From Alphaproteobacteria bacterium (GTDB taxonomy: Bacteria > Pseudomonadota > Alphaproteobacteria > Micavibrionales > UBA2020): a DNA stretch of 16,090 nucleotides. A program made the translations under genes and the position numbers. Where the stretch lies: contig JAGLRU010000292.1 in assembly GCA_023136145.1 (NCBI GenBank), positions 1-16,090 of the forward strand, given 5' to 3'. How positions within the stretch are numbered: the first letter of the stretch is position 1; each line of letters opens with the position of its first letter. Positions 14,041-16,090 of the stretch are shown here, piece by piece. Below the pieces are notes generated by a model that was not told the origin of the DNA, searched no databases, and saw only the letters and a program-made list of their open reading frames with translations.

Positions 14041-16023
14041 TTACCCCGCCGACTTGTTTTTCTTGTTGCCTTGTTCATCTACTTCAGTGAATTCAGCATC
14101 GACAATTTCAGGTTCAACTGGCTTTTCCGATGTCTGCTCTCCAGAAGGTTCCTCGGAAGTTTCCGAATCCGCAGAAGCATCGTTACCGTTTGCGGAAGTA
14201 TTTGCGGATGCTTCTTCCTGCTCTGCACGATAGAGATGCTCACCCAACTTCATGGAGGCTTCCTGCAACGCTTCAGTTTTCTGTTTGATGGCCGAAAGGT
14301 CATCACTAGAGAGAACTGATTTTAAGTCTTCAACCGCATCTTCAACCGCTTTTTTATCATCCGCCGGGATTTTGTCGCCAGCATCCTTCAGCGTTTTTTC
14401 AGCGGTGTGGACGAGTGCTTCGGCACGGTTTTTAGTCTCAACTTCTTCGCGGCGTTTTTTATCATCGGTCGCGTTTTCCTCCGCTTCCTTCACCATTGTT
14501 TTAATGTCGGAATCAGACAGGCCACCAGAAGCTTGAATGCGAATCTGCTGCTCCTTGCCGGTAGCCTTGTCTTTTGCAGAAACCTGAACGATCCCATTGG
14601 CATCAATATCAAAGGTGACCTCAACCTGCGGAACACCGCGCGGTGCTGGTGGCAAACCAACAAGGTCAAACTGACCAAGAGGCTTGTTATCCGCCGCCAT
14701 TTCACGTTCACCCTGAAACACACGAATGGTAACGGCGTTCTGAGAATCCTCCGCAGTTGAAAACACCTGCGACTTCTTTGTCGGGATGGTAGTGTTGCGA
14801 TCAATCAACCGCGTAAACACGCCGCCCAGCGTCTCAATACCAAGAGAAAGCGGAGTAACATCCAACAAGAGCACATCCTTTACGTCGCCCGCAAGAACGC
14901 CGCCCTGAATAGCCGCACCATCAGCCACAACTTCATCCGGGTTAACGCCACGGTGAGGCTCCTTGCCGAAAAATTCCTTCACAAGTTCGACCACTTTTGG
15001 CATACGAGTCATGCCACCTACGAGAATAACTTCGTCAATCTCGGATGCCTTAATTCCGGCATCTTCGATGGCTGCCTTGCAAGGATCAAGCGTTTTCTGA
15101 ATCAGATCACCAACGAGTTGCTCAAGCTTGGCACGAGTCAGCTTGACGTTAAGGTGTTTCGGGCCGGTCTGATCCGCCGTAATAAACGGCAGATTGACTT
15201 CCGTCTGCGTTGAAGAAGAAAGCTCTATCTTCGCTTTTTCCGCCGCTTCCTTCAGACGTTGCAGCGCAAGCTTGTCCTTGTGAAGATCAACGGTGTTTTC
15301 CTTTTTGAATTCATCTGCCAAATAATCAATGATACGGTCGTCAAAATCCTCACCGCCGAGAAAGGTGTCACCGTTAGTGGACTTGACTTCAAACACGCCG
15401 TCACCAATCTCAAGGATCGACACGTCGAAAGTGCCACCACCGAGGTCATACACAACGATGGTACCAGTGTTTTTCTTATCAAGTCCGTAAGCGAGCGCGG
15501 CTGCCGTTGGCTCATTAATAATGCGAAGAACTTCAAGCCCCGCGATCTTGCCGGCATCCTTTGTAGCCTGACGCTGGCTGTCGTTGAAGTATGCCGGAAC
15601 TGTAATCACCGCCTTGGCAACTTTTTCGCCAAGGAAGTTCTCTGCGGTCTCTTTCATCTTCTGAAGAATCATCGCGCTAATCTGGGATGGGGCGTGCTTT
15701 TCATCGCCGACCTGCACCCACGCATCTCCATTCTCACCTTCAATAATCTTGAAAGAAGATTTCTCGCGCATTTTTTTGACTTCAGGATCATTAAATCGAC
15801 GACCCATCAAACGCTTAATAGCATAAAGTGTATTATCCGGGTTGGTCACGGCCTGACGCTTTGCAGGCTGCCCTACAAGACGTTCCCCGTCTTTCGTAAA
15901 AGCGACCATCGAAGGTGTCGTTCGTGCACCCTCTGAATTTTCAATAACCTTAGCTTTATCCCCGTCCATAATAGAAACGCAGGAATTAGTAGTTCCGAGG
16001 TCTATACCTATGATTTTGCTCAT
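14041..16023 (-). CDS. dnaK: Chaperone DnaK (Hsp70)
   Basis: ATP-driven chaperone for folding and heat-shock recovery, working with DnaJ and GrpE. The start chosen is the ATG at 16023 (MSKIIGIDLGTTNSCV, 660 residues), because AAAGGA lies 6 nt upstream; the frame also extends five codons up to a GTG lying over that ribosome binding site. Nucleotide-domain blocks are IGIDLGTTNS (phosphate 1), VYDLGGGTFDVSIL (phosphate 2) and VGGMTRMPKV (adenosine). The linker is VLLLDVTPLSLGIET, the start of the substrate domain. The lid ends in a Ser/Thr/Glu-rich disordered tail with the family's acidic EIVDAEFTEVDE motif. About 12 residues follow this (QGNKKNKSAG), slightly more than usual. Any heat-shock promoter would lie beyond the window edge. 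Confidence 0.98.
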   Translation of the reverse strand: MSKIIGIDLGTTNSCVSIMDGDKAKVIENSEGARTTPSMVAFTKDGERLVGQPAKRQAVTNPDNTLYAIKRLMGRRFNDPEVKKMREKSSFKIIEGENGDAWVQVGDEKHAPSQISAMILQKMKETAENFLGEKVAKAVITVPAYFNDSQRQATKDAGKIAGLEVLRIINEPTAAALAYGLDKKNTGTIVVYDLGGGTFDVSILEIGDGVFEVKSTNGDTFLGGEDFDDRIIDYLADEFKKENTVDLHKDKLALQRLKEAAEKAKIELSSSTQTEVNLPFITADQTGPKHLNVKLTRAKLEQLVGDLIQKTLDPCKAAIEDAGIKASEIDEVILVGGMTRMPKVVELVKEFFGKEPHRGVNPDEVVADGAAIQGGVLAGDVKDVLLLDVTPLSLGIETLGGVFTRLIDRNTTIPTKKSQVFSTAEDSQNAVTIRVFQGEREMAADNKPLGQFDLVGLPPAPRGVPQVEVTFDIDANGIVQVSAKDKATGKEQQIRIQASGGLSDSDIKTMVKEAEENATDDKKRREEVETKNRAEALVHTAEKTLKDAGDKIPADDKKAVEDAVEDLKSVLSSDDLSAIKQKTEALQEASMKLGEHLYRAEQEEASANTSANGNDASADSETSEEPSGEQTSEKPVEPEIVDAEFTEVDEQGNKKNKSAG

Positions 16024-16051
16024 GTTTTTTCCTTTCACGCGGCAAATTGTG

Positions 16052-16077
16052 AGGTGGCCTTACAATAAGCACCACCT
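16052..16077. promoter_or_regulatory. Hairpin upstream of dnaK
   Basis: AGGTGG (16052-16057) pairs with CCACCT (16072-16077), and inside it CTTA pairs with TAAG around a 3-nt loop, with a small asymmetric internal loop. It lies 29 nt before the dnaK start. It does not match the CIRCE element. It may be a leader structure, or part of the end of an upstream gene outside the window. Confidence 0.4.
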
Positions 16078-16090
16078 TAATTTCCAGTAT

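Overview
This window reads as chromosomal DNA from an alphaproteobacterium of moderate GC content. Three gene groupings point there: fumC followed by a small ribbon-helix-helix protein; a parvulin PPIase divergent from secA with mutT nearby; and dnaK-dnaJ followed by dapB and nth. I recognise these as common alphaproteobacterial arrangements. I cannot name a genus from the sequence. Most genes are conserved housekeeping genes. The exceptions are a two-gene restriction-modification operon and four less conserved ORFs.

Layout, left to right. Positions 1-2001 (+): the 3' part of class II fumarase (fumC), an overlapping ribbon-helix-helix protein, and a protein built like a RfaE-type nucleotidyltransferase that appears to have lost the HxGH catalytic motif. 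Positions 2021-3195 (-): a mutT nudix hydrolase and a SAM-dependent methyltransferase, tightly coupled. Positions 3312-3704 (+): an unrecognised 105-residue ORF behind a good sigma70-type promoter whose spacer is an almost perfect palindrome, so probably repressor-controlled. Positions 3757-4684 (-): a secreted parvulin PPIase with its intrinsic terminator. Positions 4812-6376 (+): an AT-rich type II restriction-modification operon (DpnA-like adenine methyltransferase plus a short PD-(D/E)XK nuclease) with its own promoter. It sits between the PPIase and secA, a junction that is usually direct. Positions 6395-9830 (+): secA with its promoter region, and a stand-alone HD-GYP protein 21 nt downstream.

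Positions 9858-11073: nth (-) and ogt (+) diverge from a 37-nt gap, pairing base-excision repair with alkylation repair. Positions 11093-12605 (-): dapB followed 16 nt later by an unrecognised exported membrane protein. Positions 12655-12760: a REP/BIME-like palindromic element. Positions 12817-16023 (-): dnaK-dnaJ, separated by a long hairpin that reaches into the dnaJ ribosome binding site.

The most interesting points are the restriction-modification operon bracketed by near-identical promoter motifs (TTCATTGAC followed 16-17 nt later by TTATA), the catalytically degenerate nucleotidyltransferase, the palindromic operator at 3318-3335, and the dnaK-dnaJ hairpin.
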